DNA from: Epiperipatus broadwayi
Lineage: Eukaryota > Onychophora > Udeonychophora > Euonychophora > Peripatidae
Assembly (NCBI GenBank): GCA_028023455.1
Contig: JAQFVV010006352.1
Location: forward strand, 2,626,204-2,690,203
Reading direction: 5' to 3'
DNA: 64,000 nt
Shown piece after piece: positions 34,981-49,135 of the stretch. The notes below the pieces were generated by a model, which ran no database searches, was not told where the DNA came from, and saw nothing but the letters and a program-made list of their open reading frames with translations. A program made the position numbers and the translations under genes. How positions within the stretch are numbered: position 1 is the stretch's first letter; every line of letters starts with the position of its first letter.

Positions 34981-35300
34981 ATATATATATAAGAAAGCAA
35001 TGAATAAAAAGGAATGGTTAGTTGCAGAGTGATTTGTCCTATTGGGGTATAAGCTGCTTGCCTTAATTATTGGTAATAGATCTAAAACAATTGATCTGGT
35101 GCTAATAACTGCCCCAGTGAGGAGTTGTAAGGAAGTGAATTTTGTTTAGATTGATTTTATATTCCATTGTGAGCATGGCATTATATAAATTCTTTACATT
35201 TTTTGGTTATAAATGATCTATGGCATTATATAGATTCTTTACATTTTTGGTTATAAATGATCTAGATATTTTCATTCTGTTACAGATAATAGATTATTTT
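34981..35300. other. Cyclase intron with a 57-bp local duplication
   Basis: The phrase TGGCATTATATA, TTCTTTACATTTTTGG and TTATAAATGATCTA occurs twice (about 35177-35220 and 35221-35264). Confidence 0.6.
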
Positions 35301-35390
35301 CTTTTTCCCAATCTAGATACTTTCATTCTGTTACAATATACAGCAAATAAAAAACAGTGATCATGTGATGTTTAATGCTTTAACACTGTT

Positions 35391-35481
<91 letters not shown>
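35301..35481. repeat. GTTACA words followed by (TA)n
   Basis: The word CTGTTACA occurs near 35277, 35330 and 35387. The last is followed by 88 bases of TA (35394-35481), and the tract ends with TGTAACC. Two of the words share the preceding TTTCATTCTGTTACA. The arrangement matches the LTR-end/(TA)n junction pattern. Confidence 0.75.
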
Positions 35482-35484
<3 letters not shown>

Positions 35485-35690
35485 AACCTAAAGAAAGAAA
35501 ATAGAGAGATAAGAAAAAATAGAATAAAGGAGAGTGAAATGAAATGAGATGATGGAAAGATATGAAAGAGAGATACAAGAAGAAGATGGAATAAAGGAGA
35601 GAGAGAAATGAAATGAGATGATAAAAGATATGAAATGAAAAGAAGTGGAATAAAATTGAAATGATATAAAATGAAATATAAATAAGAGAC
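35482..35690. repeat. Purine-rich GA repeat tract
   Basis: Nearly all-purine strand built of GAAATGAAATGAGATGAT and AATAAAGGAGAG phrases, each found twice at about 65-base spacing. It could form triplex or S1-sensitive structure. Confidence 0.75.
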
Positions 35691-38600
35691 TCTAAACGAC
35701 TTGGCTCAGTGGGGTTACAATAAATTTAAAGAAAAGAGATGATGATCCAGAGATGTATAATCAAGTAAAGATCAAATCCAATACTGATGAACTATAACTA
35801 CTACAGCATATTGATCTTTTAATAAACCATACAAAAGATTATCTAAATCACTACTCAATGCTTACCATATTAGTCATACCAATGGATTATACACTCTCTG
35901 AATAAGACTAATGATACTTTACTTTATAAGATTATCTTATAGAATTATATTTACTAAAACAACAAGAGTAAATAACCTCAGGGAATTTAAAACTAAAACT
36001 CTTGTGCAAAATTAAAGTTTAAGTTAAGTTGCCTAACAAAGAATTACTGTGATTAATAAATAAATAAGTGACATCTTAGCTGACCAAAAAATAATTATAA
36101 TATGTTCAATCTTAAAATAATAAACAAAACAAATATTAATTCATAAAATTTAATGAATCAATTTAAATTTAACTAATAATGGCCTATTATCTAAGATATT
36201 ACTTGAGCAGAGAAAAGAGCAAGGGTACTTTTAATGCCTTTCCATACTCACAGACAACCATTAAAGACCTCAAATGCAAATGGATTAGAATTCTCTAAAT
36301 ATATAAGATTTAAGATGATGATAGATAATGTGCAGTGAATATAAGATAAGATAATGTGCAGCTTTTAAAATAATATTAATTAAAATATTCTTCTGAAGTA
36401 CTAATATTGTTAATCTGATATTGCATAATCTTTAGTCTGAAAGATATACTGATAATTTTAAAAAAAATAAAATTTTAACTAAGTATTTAATTATGTATCT
36501 GCTATAATGTAATTATCTGTATTTGTGATTCAATATGAGAATCATTTACTTTAACATAGCTTTTTTTTAACTTTCAAGACAATATCAACTATATTTAATT
36601 AACTTAGAATATACTTGTGAGTGTCTGAATTGAAGATTCATTAAATTTAAAAATTTAAGACTTTATGAACTTGGAACCCAAGACAATAATATATTTTCAT
36701 ATAAAAGTAAAACAAACAAACAAAACTTTTGAAATAATAATAATTTGATTTATTAATAATGAGAAGAAATGTTTATAAATGTAGTAGAATACAAACAGTG
36801 CCAATACCGCACTAAGATTTTATATAATTATTTGGACTAATTAATAACATTATTGTGTCATCTACTAATCAGAATAACACACAGAACTATGTTTATATTG
36901 AAAACCCTAAGCTTGATTTTATACTCCTCAACTTAACAAACACTAAGTTGGAGTAAGCATATTCAACAATACTTTTTTTAAAATATCATCACTAGTTTCA
37001 CGAATACAACTAATATCACAGCTAGATGTAGGTTTAAATCAGATTAAACTAATATTAAAATTAAACTAACTTAAGTGTATGGGACAATCATTCATCAGAG
37101 ATCAGTTATACTTTTTTTAAATAAATCTAGTCCACATAAAATTATTCCCTCAATGTTTTAAAGATAGCGATGTAACAGACTTATAAATCCAGCGGCGAAA
37201 TTCTGGATGAAATGTTAAATTATTATGTGTGAATTGCCACTTATACCATATGCATATTTAATATACTTTAAAATAACTATCACTTATTGTTGGTTAGCTT
37301 GTATGTGATAAAACTATCATAGCAACACAATTCAAACATTGATATACCTATGAGCCTTAAATTAGCTACAACTACCTGAAGAAATACATTTCCTCAAACA
37401 AGCATATCTTGTCATCACAAATCTAAAACAAATGCAACATCACCTACTGTGGTGGAATTAGCATTAAGTCATCATGAATGATAGGCAAAAATATAAAGAT
37501 ACTAGGCTCCTCAGAGCTGGAAAAGAATATGGTGGCTTCCAAAATACCTAACTTCAAGGCAAAATGACGATGTCTGGAATTCATCTTCAGTACATCTGGG
37601 AACAGGAACATCCACCAGAAAAGCACAATCCTCTCATGGAATTTCCAATGCTTATAAATGTGATCATCATAACTAAAAATACAATACAATACCCTCTTTT
37701 TGGGGACAAGCACTATCAAATCATGGAAATACAATACAGTAAGGATGGAGGATTTCCTCGACTCCTTAAGGCATATTCAAAATTATAAACTAACCCTAAC
37801 TCTTGAGGCTAACAAATTCTAACTAATAGAAAGATATATACTTCACTTAAACTACTAAGTTATTTCCAAGAAATTTATAAAATACAAAATGTATATCCAA
37901 TGTTCGAATCAACAAAGCAAACTATGTGTCAACTGACTACTGTAAAAAATACTTTAAACTTAAATGCATATAAAATTCTAGGCAAGGCACAATGCACACA
38001 TAAGAAAATATTAAATGCTGAAAATATAGTAACTAGTGGACTTTTGAAATGGTAAATTAAATGCAAGAATATTTACTTCTCGATGAATATAAAATATTTG
38101 TAATTATTCTTAATATAACATTCATAAAACAAATGAATGGATATTCTCTGATAAACTACTTTAGTAAATTTAAAATAAAAATTGAGTAAAACATCCCATT
38201 TATATGAAAATAAGACTGTGATATTTAAATCTCTATAAATAAAAATTATTAAATAGAAATTAACTAGTGTAATGCTTGATAAATAAACTAAATCTACTTA
38301 AGAATGGCAAGAAACATTTGCTCATTCAAATAAACCTATTTCGTTTTAAAATTATAACCCTAGTTTACCTGTATATTTATGCAAAAAGTGTTACATAAAA
38401 ATTTAATAGCATAAATATTTTTATGGTTTCATTTATTTTAAATCAATGAAACAGACCATAAAAAAATAATAATAATACATTAATTCAAGTTCATATTTTC
38501 AGCTCCGTGATGATTTTTCCATTTCATAAGCTTCAACTAATACATTTATATACATGGCAATCATTTCCAAAGGAAAATGTTCAATAGTTCATTAATACAA

Positions 38601-40674
38601 TTTTTTTAAAATAATTTTAAAAACTTAATTAATGGAAATAGGATTAAGATTAAGCTGGCATGAAACAAAATAAATTCTTCAGCTGAGCACATTATTTTTA
38701 TTTATAGGTTCCTGGGTTTTGAAATGTATATAATAATATATACTTCTTTATCTGAATTTCTTTGTCCTCTTTTACGAAAACGCATCTTTTAAAATACAGT
38801 TGTTGTTTTTTTAAAAAAAAAAACATATTTTTTTTATATAATAATATTTCATGACGTGTTTTACTTTAAAATAATTTTCTTTGATTATTTTAAACATAAG
38901 AGCAGCTTTCTTTTTATATATATAATTCAAGACGTTTCTCAGTTTATAGCTCAAATTAGCTGTCATATATTTACTCATACATAATGTCAAATATAGCCGA
39001 ATGATTTATAGGTACTTGACCAATATAATGATATTTTGCCAATTACTTTGAAGTTTTGTCTCCGAATAATTTTCTTTTATTACTGGGTAAAATAAGAATT
39101 ATTATTTAAAATACAATTTTATCTGTTTGTTTTCCGATAAACAAATCCTTTCCATTTGTGTTAAGGTATAAATAATAACTTTCTTTAGAACAAAAAAAAT
39201 TAATCGTTCTTTATTAGTTCACTTGAATCAAATGTAGCTTCATTATAATGTTTTTAAACTTAAAAATGTCTTTTTTCTTCTTTTTAGATATACTTTTAAT
39301 TTCATAAGATAAATATTTAGCATTTTATTGTCAAAATATTTTAGTGCCATCGAATATTTATATAAGTAAATCATTATTAATTTGTTCTTTAATTTTACTT
39401 TCAAGTAAAGAAAAACGACTAAATCAAATGCATACAATATAACAGATGCTAGATTTATTCCGAACATTTTCTCACTATAATTTTATTGTTCTGGTTGAAA
39501 TTTAATATCAGGATAGTTATCTTTTTCTTCAGCCCTTCATCACTGCAAGATGATTTTAAATAGTATACTTTAAATAAATAATAATTAAAAAAAAAATACA
39601 TTTTTTTATTAAATAAGACTCTTGGATTCAGCTACTTGCAGTAATAAAAAAAAAATATCAGCCCCAATTGTGAATACCATATTTTTCTTTTATATCTGAT
39701 ATTGTTTAATATACCCATTTCTTATATTAGTTAGCTTGTAAGCCAATAAAATTATTTTTTATTAAACTTTACTATTCTTGACAGATCAGCTGTAAAGTCG
39801 ATTTACTAATGCAATTTCTAATGATACAAAATCACGTGACTTACAGCTGCAAAGTCAAAAATCCATTGTTTAACAAATGTTATGTATTACCTTTTTAAAT
39901 ATTTTTTTTAAAACATAATAGTAATAAATATAAAATTCAGAACTATTCCTCTTTATTTACTTTTAAATATTTCTTTCATAAATTTATATCCATCCATTTA
40001 TTTATTTATTTTTTATAAATATTAGAATTAAAATATTTTTATTGTTATTTTCTTCTTATGTTTATGTATCTTTCTTGCACACACACACACACACTTCCAT
40101 ATCTGGGTAATCTATAAATATGAGCTCACCCATTGTTTAAAAGTTATTCTTTTAAAATTACAAAACTAAAATATTATCAAATATTTAATTTAAAATAATT
40201 TTATAAGTGGAACGCTACTAACTTACATCTAATAAATACTGTTATATTGTTTTAATAAAACTTACAGATTACTTTTTTTTAAATTTATTACTATTCATTC
40301 CAACTTATTTATAATATCTCATTACTATCATTTAGACATCAAAATGAATTATACACTAATTACTTTAAAATACATTAAATATGATTTATCATTTCCCAAC
40401 TATTTCTGATATTTCTTTTAATTCAAATTATTGTCTAGCAACTCTTATCAACCTAACTCATATATCTTTTTTTTTCAAATACTTAGACATAATTCCATAA
40501 TATACAATAATGATTACAATCAATACAAGATTATCCTATTTTAGTCATTAACTAATTTAATTTTCATTTTTATCATTATTATTTTTTTTAAAAAAATCAG
40601 ACAATTTCAAACTAAAAGGTTAAGCTAAGATAACTTTTGGCTCCTTTTGGAACTAAGGGAAACTTTAGTTAGGT

Positions 40675-40711
<37 letters not shown>

Positions 40712-42239
40712 AAGCTATTTTTCCCCAAATAAAAAATGTAAATATATATTTGCATCAATCATTTGTTTGTTATTAATGGTAACATTGTACACATAATAAT
40801 TCTGGATCACACTTGCCAATCTCCTGATAGTAAATGACATCTTCATTTAAAATTTTTACAAATAATTGGTGATACTGCTAACATTACCAATGCAATGCAC
40901 ATGTAGATTAAATAAAATATAGGTTTAGATTGATTTTTAAAGCCCATCATTTTAAAATGTGATAGACTTTATTTATTTTGATATGAATGTCTTTCATATT
41001 TTAAATGTCAGATTGTTAGGACAACATATAATTAGAGTTTAGCTTTTGATTAAATGACAACTATTTTTGTACTTTATTTGACAACTGATCATCAATAAAA
41101 AGGAAGGCTTGACATTAAGTTAAGAGATTTTAATGCTTAAGTTGACCATTAACATTTTTTTAATCTCCCATAGTAAAGTTTAGTTTTATTTAATTATTTT
41201 TAAAATTTTATCTTTAAGAAGTAATAAGTTTATATTTATATATCTTTAGATTTATTACCATGAAAACTAAACTCTTAGTTCACTTAAAAATTTTACATAA
41301 TGGAAATGAAAACAATTCTCACTGCCCTTCCTATTATCTTGATTATTATTTTAGATCGATAAATAGTTTTAAAGCTAAACCAAATTTAATGCTAATTAAA
41401 AAATTAATATTTTAATAAACATTTTTTTCAGTCAATAATGTGGAATACATGTAGATTATATCAACAAAAGACATGAAGTGCTGTAAATAAATTCTTTAAT
41501 TTTTGTATTATTGTTAAAAATTAAGAAATTATTTTTTAAAAAAAAGCAGAACACTGGTCTGAAATTGTAAGTTATATACATATATATATATATATAGTTG
41601 CATTTTCAAAAATAAAAAATATACACGTCTATATATATATATTAATCCTCTTGTAGTTCTGATATTTGCATTGTTTTCTCTAATGCCACTTTTTGTGATC
41701 GTTCAACATTTGTTTTGAGCATTAAATTGATATTATATGTTAAAATTCAAATAAATTTGACTTGATTTGTTAGAAATATGCATATATATATATAAGAAAA
41801 AACATTCTAAAAAATCACATTTGACTATTGCAAATATTGAAAAAATAAAAATCAATTAAGCGATGAGGCCAAAAGTTGTTTTTGTTATTCAATGGTGGAC
41901 AGAAAAACAGTCAAGTGACCATTTTCCGAAAATAAAAATCTTCTGAGAAAGAAATTTATTTTCAAAACAGGAACAAATAAAAGTGAAGCTCTGATAAATC
42001 TAGAAAAATCTTCTTCTAAACATTAAAATACCATTATAATTTTGGCAAAGTATCAGTAATAATATTTGTGATTAATTTCTCAAGGTATGGACATTGTGCT
42101 TGTCCCTTTATTTTCATTATACTAAAATCGGTTAACTTCTATTATTATAAATAATATATATATATTTAAAAAAACATTCTTAATTTAACATTTTTGCTAT
42201 TGGTGCAACTTTAACGGTTTTTTTTTTTTCAAATCAATG
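35691..42239. other. Long AT-rich cyclase intron segment
   Basis: No gene supported over 6.5 kb. An AC dinucleotide run lies at 40079-40094 and a TA tract at about 40678-40710. The only protein-like stretch is at 37440-37790 (separate entry). Confidence 0.5.
37530..37788 (+). other. Protein-like open stretch, unidentified
   Basis: A plus-strand frame open over 37564-37788 has balanced amino acid use (HLQYIWEQEHPPEKHNP, KDGGFPRLLKAYSK), unlike the surrounding AT noise. The opposite strand is also open over 37444-37734. No family recognised and no clear GT/AG pair frames it. It may be a relic of a transposon gene. Confidence 0.25.
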
Positions 42240-42345
42240 ATTGTAGCGCCTCTACAACCGTCTTTCTACCTTTTATCTACCAGTGGATGACTTGTGTGAT
42301 TAAGTCAAAACGTCATAAGTTTAATCATAAAGGCTTTTGTCATTT
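42240..42345. repeat. SINE-like fragment, copy 1
   Basis: Contains CAGTGGATGACTTGTGTGA then AAGTCAAAACGTCA, matching GTGGATGGCTTGTGTGACC and AAGTCGAAACGTCA at 46426-46462. The part before it resembles a decayed tRNA-like head. Confidence 0.5.
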
Positions 42346-42788
42346 AATAATTATTATATAATTATTCAGCAATAATAATAAACTACACAAAAAAATCAAA
42401 TATTTCAATTTTTGAAAATGCTCTCAAAACTGAATTGTAAAGAATTAAATTAAGGCAGAACTAAAATACTTTAATATTACTGCCTATTTCAAAATGCTAA
42501 CCGTTCACATTTCTTTTCTGAATTGATACATTAATATTTATTAGGTCATAATATTGTTGTTTAAAAAAATAGCAAAATATAATTGCAATGGTCATAGAAG
42601 AGGGTGTTAGGTGAATATCAAACAATGCTTTCTCCAATTGAAGAACTATGTTTTGCTTAATGAAATATTTCAGGGGTTTAAAAAAAAATTAAACTACCAT
42701 TAAATTAGAAGTAAGTATAATAAAAAAGTAAAGTAAAATAAAATAAGTCTAAGTCTAATGAAATGATTAAAGTATGAATATTTTACAA
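42346..42788. other. AT-rich intron sequence
   Basis: Nothing recognised. Confidence 0.55.
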
Positions 42789-43323
<535 letters not shown>

Positions 43324-43789
43324 ATGTTTGACTTATTGTTCAAGTTTTAATAAATAAGAGACATATGATTCTACCTTGTTTAATATCCAATCTCATTGAC
43401 TTTTAAAGTCCAATTGCTGTTTTAATATCAAAATACTCAATATAATGTTATGCATATAAGAATAATCACTGAACTTGTTTGCATGATTAATGTATCTGTA
43501 ACTGTTAAAAAAATTGTACACCCTGAATAACATATACCATGACTAGTAACTTGTTTTTTACATAATTTAGGTATATTTTCAACACTATAATTGCAATTTA
43601 TATTTTTTTTATATTATCTACAATTACAATAAATTGTAAATTTGATTTAATATATTATACGGAAAATTCATTGAGGAATTTAATATAGAGGTCACTGAGG
43701 CAAACTCAAAAGTACATGTTTTAGGATTTATCACACTTGAGATAAAAATAGTTTATTTTCATTGGAAAAAATGTGTTCAGGGCAGCATA
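43324..43789. other. AT-rich intron sequence
   Basis: Nothing recognised before the start of the LINE. Confidence 0.55.
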
Positions 43790-44309
43790 TTAGTGAGCAT
43801 GTACTCTATTATAAAAATACAAATATTGGAAGTACAAGTGGAGTAGGATTCATTATAAATAAAAAGTAGAAGAACAACATTGTGGATATTGATGGTGTAT
43901 CAGACAGAGTGGCAAGTTTAGTTATTTAACTTAATAGTGGATACCAAATGCAGATGACACAGATTTATGACCCAACAAGTTATCATAGTGACAAATTAGC
44001 AGAAGATTTTTATATGGATGTACAAATGGCTTTTGATCGGACTAAACAATATTTTTAACTATTGTTATGGGAGATTTTAATGCTAGAATTGGTAAACAAA
44101 TGAAAGATAAAAATGTTGTAGGGAAATTTGATTATGGGAATAGAAATGAGATAGGACATAAACTTGTGGAGTTTCCAGAAAAAGAAAAACTTTATATTAT
44201 GAACTCTCTTTTTGAGAAAAATGTTAAAAGAAAATGGACATGGAAACATCCAAAGGAAGGTACAGCAGAATTAGATTATATTTTGACTAACAGAAAATAC
44301 TTATTTTAA
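43790..44309 (+). pseudogene. RTE-type LINE, AP endonuclease domain (broken)
   Basis: 5' part of a non-LTR retrotransposon ORF. Readable blocks in order are GSTSGVGFIINKK, VDIDGVSDRVASLV, QMTQIYDPTSYHSD, then the open stretch from 44067: MGDFNARIGK, DYGNRNEIGHKLVEF, KRKWTWKHPKEGTAELDYI. This is the AP-endonuclease of RTE-clade elements (MGDFNAKIG ... RKWTW ... DYIL). Stop codons and frameshifts interrupt it before 44067. The extreme N-terminus was not identified. Confidence 0.88.
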
Positions 44310-46036
44310 GACTGTAATGTTCTTAATAAATTCAGCACAGGAACTGAAAATCGATTAGTATGAGGTAAGATAGTGTTAATGCAAAACTAGAGAGACAAAA
44401 ATTACTAAGAAAAACAACATTTACAGATAATATTTCTAATCTTCAGAAACATTCTAATGAATTTAAATTAGAACTTGAAAATCGGTTTCTGCTATTAGAA
44501 GATTTTGATTATGATTCAGATTTGAATCTAATTAATAAAAAAATAACTGATACACTTTTAAAAACTGCAACCAAGATAGCTGGTAGAAGAAAGTCGCAAT
44601 TGACCAATGAAATTTCTACTAAGACTAGAGAATTAATGAAGAAAAGAAGGAATGTGAAGATATATAAAAACTATGTATGAAAAAGGATTGAATATCTCGA
44701 ATTTTATAAAATGGTATGAAAAAGAGTTGATAATAATATAAGAAAATATAATTGTGAACTAGCAAGGAATGCTGTAGAAGAGAATAAAAGTCATAAGAGT
44801 GTAAACCAACATTTTGGTATTGGTAGAAAACTTATATCTGTAATAAGAAAAACATATGAACTATTACTAAAAAGAGAGATGACATCATGATATGCATAGA
44901 AGACTTCTATCAAAAATTATATAGTAATAAAAAACAAGTATGTCCTATGTCTATTATATCTTCTGAACTGCCAAGAATTTTAAATGAAGGAGACATTTAA
45001 TTAAATCTATGAAAAAATGAAAAGATCCAGATAATGATGGAATTATAATTGACATATTAAAAGAAGCAGGTGAAGAAATAGAAAGAATTTTGGAAAAGTT
45101 ATATATCAAAGATCTAAATCATATAGATATATCAAATAATTGGAAGAATGCAGTATTAATATTAATATTTTAAAAGGGTGATAAAGAAGATATTAGAAAT
45201 TACAGACCTATTAGACTTTTGTCAGTTTTATCTAAAAATTTTACCAAGATAATTACAACTTGTCTACAGAGAACATTGGAGAGCAATCAGGATTTAAAAG
45301 TGGGTTTAGTACAGTAGATCATATCCACGTATTGAGAGAAGTTATAGAAAGGACCGATGAATATGAGTTGCCATTATGCTTTTGATTTGTAGATTACTAA
45401 AAGGCATTCGATTCTATAAACATTTCTTCAGTAATTAAAGCATTGTATCATCAAGGTATAGATCCAGCATATTGTCATATTCTGAAGAATATTTATAAAA
45501 ATGCAACAGCAACAATTAGATTACATAATGATACTAGGAAGATTAACATTAAGAAGGGTGTAAGACAAGGTGACTCCATATCTACAAAACTTTTTACAGC
45601 AGTGCTGCAAAAAGTATTTTGTGGATTAAAATGGGAAACTAAAGGAATAAAAGTAAATGGATATTATTTAAGTCATTTGGATTTTGCAGATGATGTAGTT
45701 GTTTTTGTAAAAAATGCTTTGGAGTTTCAGGAAATGTTGCACAAGTTATCAGATGAAAGTAAGAAAGTAGGACTAAAGGTAAATGTTAAAAAGACTAAAG
45801 TAATGTTCAATGGATTTTCTCAAAAGATGAAAATAAAGATTGAGAAGAAGAGTTAGAAGAAGTTAACAACTACACATACCTTGGTCAGATTATTTCTACA
45901 GATGAAAACATAATGGATGAAATTAATCATAAAATTAAACATGGCTGGAATGCTTTTGGTAAAAATAACTTAATACTAAAAGGAAATATTGTCTATCCTA
46001 AATTTAATGTTCTGACCATCCCTCTTCTGTATAATT
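44310..46036 (+). pseudogene. RTE-type LINE, linker and reverse transcriptase (broken, 3' truncated)
   Basis: Continuation of the LINE. Linker with many stops, then RT blocks: KEAGEEIERILEKLYIKDLN, RNYRPIRLLSVLSK (45200-45235), a frame from 45443 with ATATIRLHNDTRKI, KKGVRQGDSISTKLFTAVL, HLDFADDVVVF (the FADD catalytic motif) and KKVGLKVNVKKTKVMFN. Homology fades at NVLTIPLLYN near 46036, before the usual C-terminal end. The copy is dead. It lies in plus orientation inside the minus-strand cyclase gene, so antisense to the host transcript. Confidence 0.9.
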
Positions 46037-46356
46037 AAATGGACATATGAAGGTCCTATGTGTGAGGATTAAATCTGACAAGATGAACATGGGTATGAAA
46101 ATAATGTTGGCATCAACAATGGCTTTGAGCATTTCATTGTCAGACTGTCAATGATATGGATCATGGAAAAGGTGCATAGTGGAGAAGATTGACGCTTATC
46201 CATTAAAGTTTGAACATTTGCTATCTTAATATAAACTGAGCACTCATTGTATACATGTGTAAGAGATCATGATCTGGAAAAAATGTGGATTCACTATGAA
46301 ATATGTATATTGGAGGTCATTTATCTTTTTCATAGGTATATGATCAGATGTATCCA

Positions 46357-46475
46357 TTGTGTAAGGCGGATGGGATAGCTGTAGGGAGCTTGACAATCTG
46401 AGTTCAAATCCCATATATATATACTCTGTGGATGGCTTGTGTGACCAAGTCGAAACGTCAGTATATTAATATTAA
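46357..46475 (+). repeat. tRNA-like SINE fragment, copy 2
   Basis: TAAGGCGGATGGGATAGC (A-box-like) and, about 40 bases on, CTGAGTTCAAATCCC (good B-box) suggest a tRNA-derived head. A body follows with GTGGATGGCTTGTGTGACC and AAGTCGAAACGTCA, also found at 42281-42318. It lies about 320 bases beyond the LINE remnant. Confidence 0.6.
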
Positions 46476-46937
46476 AAGTTTTAACACGGATGAACCCGCA
46501 AAATATGTATTTTATATATTTAACCCGTGCAAATCTTTGTTTTAACACACACACACACATATATATATATACCATTAAAATATCTTTCATATATATAATA
46601 TTTTATAACGGGTATTGTATTTTACATTTATTATATATATATATATCACATCTTTTGCCATACGTTTCAGAATATTGTGATAAAATAGATGTTTGAGATA
46701 AATAAAATATGTATATGAAATTAAGTATATCTAAAAAAATTAAAAATGCATAAGTGCTTTAAAATTACCATATAAACTGTATATATCAGCTGTGTTTCAA
46801 AAAATGCATAATGTATGTGAAAAGTAGACTTGTATTATTTCTGGGCTAATAGATGGTTATGATAGAATTGAGCTAAAGTGAAAGATACACTGAGTTAAGT
46901 ATAACTAACTGTTTAATATATATATATATATATATAT
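46476..46937. other. AT-rich sequence with short (AC)n and (TA)n runs
   Basis: ACACACACACAC near 46544 and TA runs near 46556, 46633 and 46917. No gene. Confidence 0.6.
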
Positions 46938-47107
46938 AAACAAAAAAAGACTTATAAATCCAATAAATAATATTATATTTCAACCAGAGGACTGGTTCTC
47001 ATCAGAAAGAAAAAAAAATACACAGTATTTTTTTCTTTCTGATGAAAACCAGTCCTCTGGTTGAAATATAATATTATTTATTGGATTTATAAGTCTTTTT
47101 TTGTTTT
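46938..47107. repeat. Long near-perfect hairpin
   Basis: Arms of about 78 bases (46938-47015 and about 47027-47107) are almost exact reverse complements, from AACAAAAAAAGACTTATAAA to CAGAAAGAAAAA, around a centre of ATACACAGTAT. Each arm contains CAACCAGAGGACTGG or its complement. This is probably a foldback element or a recent inverted duplication. Confidence 0.92.
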
Positions 47108-49011
47108 TATATGTATTTCCTTTGGTTAGTTTGTTATATATTAATATTTTGATATATATATAGTTGCATAAGTAAATTAAGATTATAGTGTAGACAAAAT
47201 TAAAAAATAATATATTTATTAACAAAATATTGGAAAGCATATTATATATATATATGCTTACTTTGTGCATGTGCACTTATTTACATTCACTTTAAGGATA
47301 AATAATTTTAAAAAATGTTATATATCTGAATCACTATTTTTTAAAATAAAAGTTATAAAGAGTCAGATTTTTATTATAATTAAACATATTCTGGGCATTA
47401 CCTTTTGTTAAATAACTTTTTCCCAATGGAAACATATGAGCAGTCTTATTTTCCAGTTGTTTTGATAATTTTTTAAAGTCCTATCAACTTCAAAATCTAT
47501 ATAACCATTATTACTTTTCATTTTCTTTATTAAACTCATGTGATAAATAAACATTTAATTTTTTTTCTGCTACTGTTAAAATGAAAAGTTTTATTTTATT
47601 GTTTAAGAAATAAACTTTATGATTTTTTTTTAATTTTATAAAACTTTTCATTTTACATATACAAAACATTTAATTACATGTAATATTGTAAAGAAAATGG
47701 ATATAATTCAATGTAACTTGAAGAAGCATTAATGAATATGATCAAATATAGTGCTCCAAATTGTAAAAATGGTTTTTACAGTACTGAAAAATTTATGAAT
47801 TTTAATACTTTTATTTTTTCTTTTATTTACATATTTATTGTTTATTTACAATTTATTTTTTAAATAAGATATAATAGAAGTATATTGATGCAGTGCATCA
47901 CTGAAATTGGGGAAGGGAATAACATTTGTAAATAGAAACTAGTGAGAAAAAATGCCATCATACTAAAAATGAGCAAAATACACTGGTATTAAAAATAATA
48001 AGCAAAAACTTTAGATTATAATAAATTCTTTAACTTTCACAATAATGGTTAAAATGTCTTAAATAAGTTGGAAATCAAAAATGTTCAGTAGATGAAAATA
48101 CAAGTGAAGTTCTAAAATTTAAACTCAACACTTTTCTTATTTTTTAAATAGTAAATATCTATAATATAATGCATCATTTATATAAATGTTTCATTAATTT
48201 TTACTAAAAAGATAAAAGTTGAATTGTATTAGCTATATTTGTGAGAAAGGGAATAATGATTGATAAAAAATAAAGAGAAATTAGTTTAAATTGAGATGTG
48301 ATTACATTAATCCTAAGTATCTTAGTTCAAAAAATTATATAACCACTCATACCAATGCAAAGTTCTCTTCAACCTTGTTTCATAAATGAGTAATGAAAGA
48401 AAAGACTACTCATTTGACTTTCCAATTTTTGAGTGATAAAGATTCACTAAATTCCACAAAATTGTTGTACTTTCTGTCTATGATTTTTTTAGACATCTAA
48501 ATACCTTCTAATCATGAATTGTTAGCTAAGTTAGCTACAGTGAGCTATCTGAAAAAAATTCCTAAGTGTTATTAAAAATTGATTTTTTTGTAAGTTTTTA
48601 TTTACCTAAAATGTAATAGTTCTGGAAATATGAAATTGAATGCTCTGCCATTATATTACGAAGCTCTAATATACATGTATATTACATCATTCTGATTCAG
48701 TTAGCATATAAGCAAATCATTCTTCCTGACCTGGTATTTAAATCCAAGTAAAACTTACAAAATGTTTCAGATCACTAAAAAATTTTAAGAAAGTGTAATT
48801 TTTTTTCATTTTTCTAGATCATAGGACTACAAATCTAAATAATTACTGTTTTTTAGAATAAAAATTTTTTTTCTATTATTATTGTGTTAAAAAGTTTTTG
48901 AATGACTTTTGGATTGCATTAAGTCATTTAAAATATATTTTATTTGTATATATAGATGTGTACATAAAGTGGATTTTTTTAAGATTAATAAACTTAACTT
49001 AATGATTTTAC
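47108..49011. other. Cyclase intron, AT-rich
   Basis: No gene or clear repeat recognised. Confidence 0.55.
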
Positions 49012-49135
49012 CTGTAAAGGTGTGCTCTCTGCTGTTATTTCATCAAATCCAACAATATCACTCATATAAATTGTTACACTTTCGTATACCTCTGGTTCTA
49101 CCTGATGACCATTTATTAATTGGCAGGCTACTATT
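49012..49135 (-). CDS. Guanylate cyclase exon: start of catalytic domain, first metal site
   Basis: 124-base exon between acceptor TTTCTCTTGTAG and donor GTAAAATC. Its first base completes a glutamine codon, and 41 codons follow: [41 protein letters not shown]. The aspartate of SDIVGF is the first metal-binding residue of class III cyclases and is present. Differences from the usual IYFSDIVGFT are Met for Phe and Asp for Thr. Introns on both sides are long (8.0 and 15.9 kb). Confidence 0.95.
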
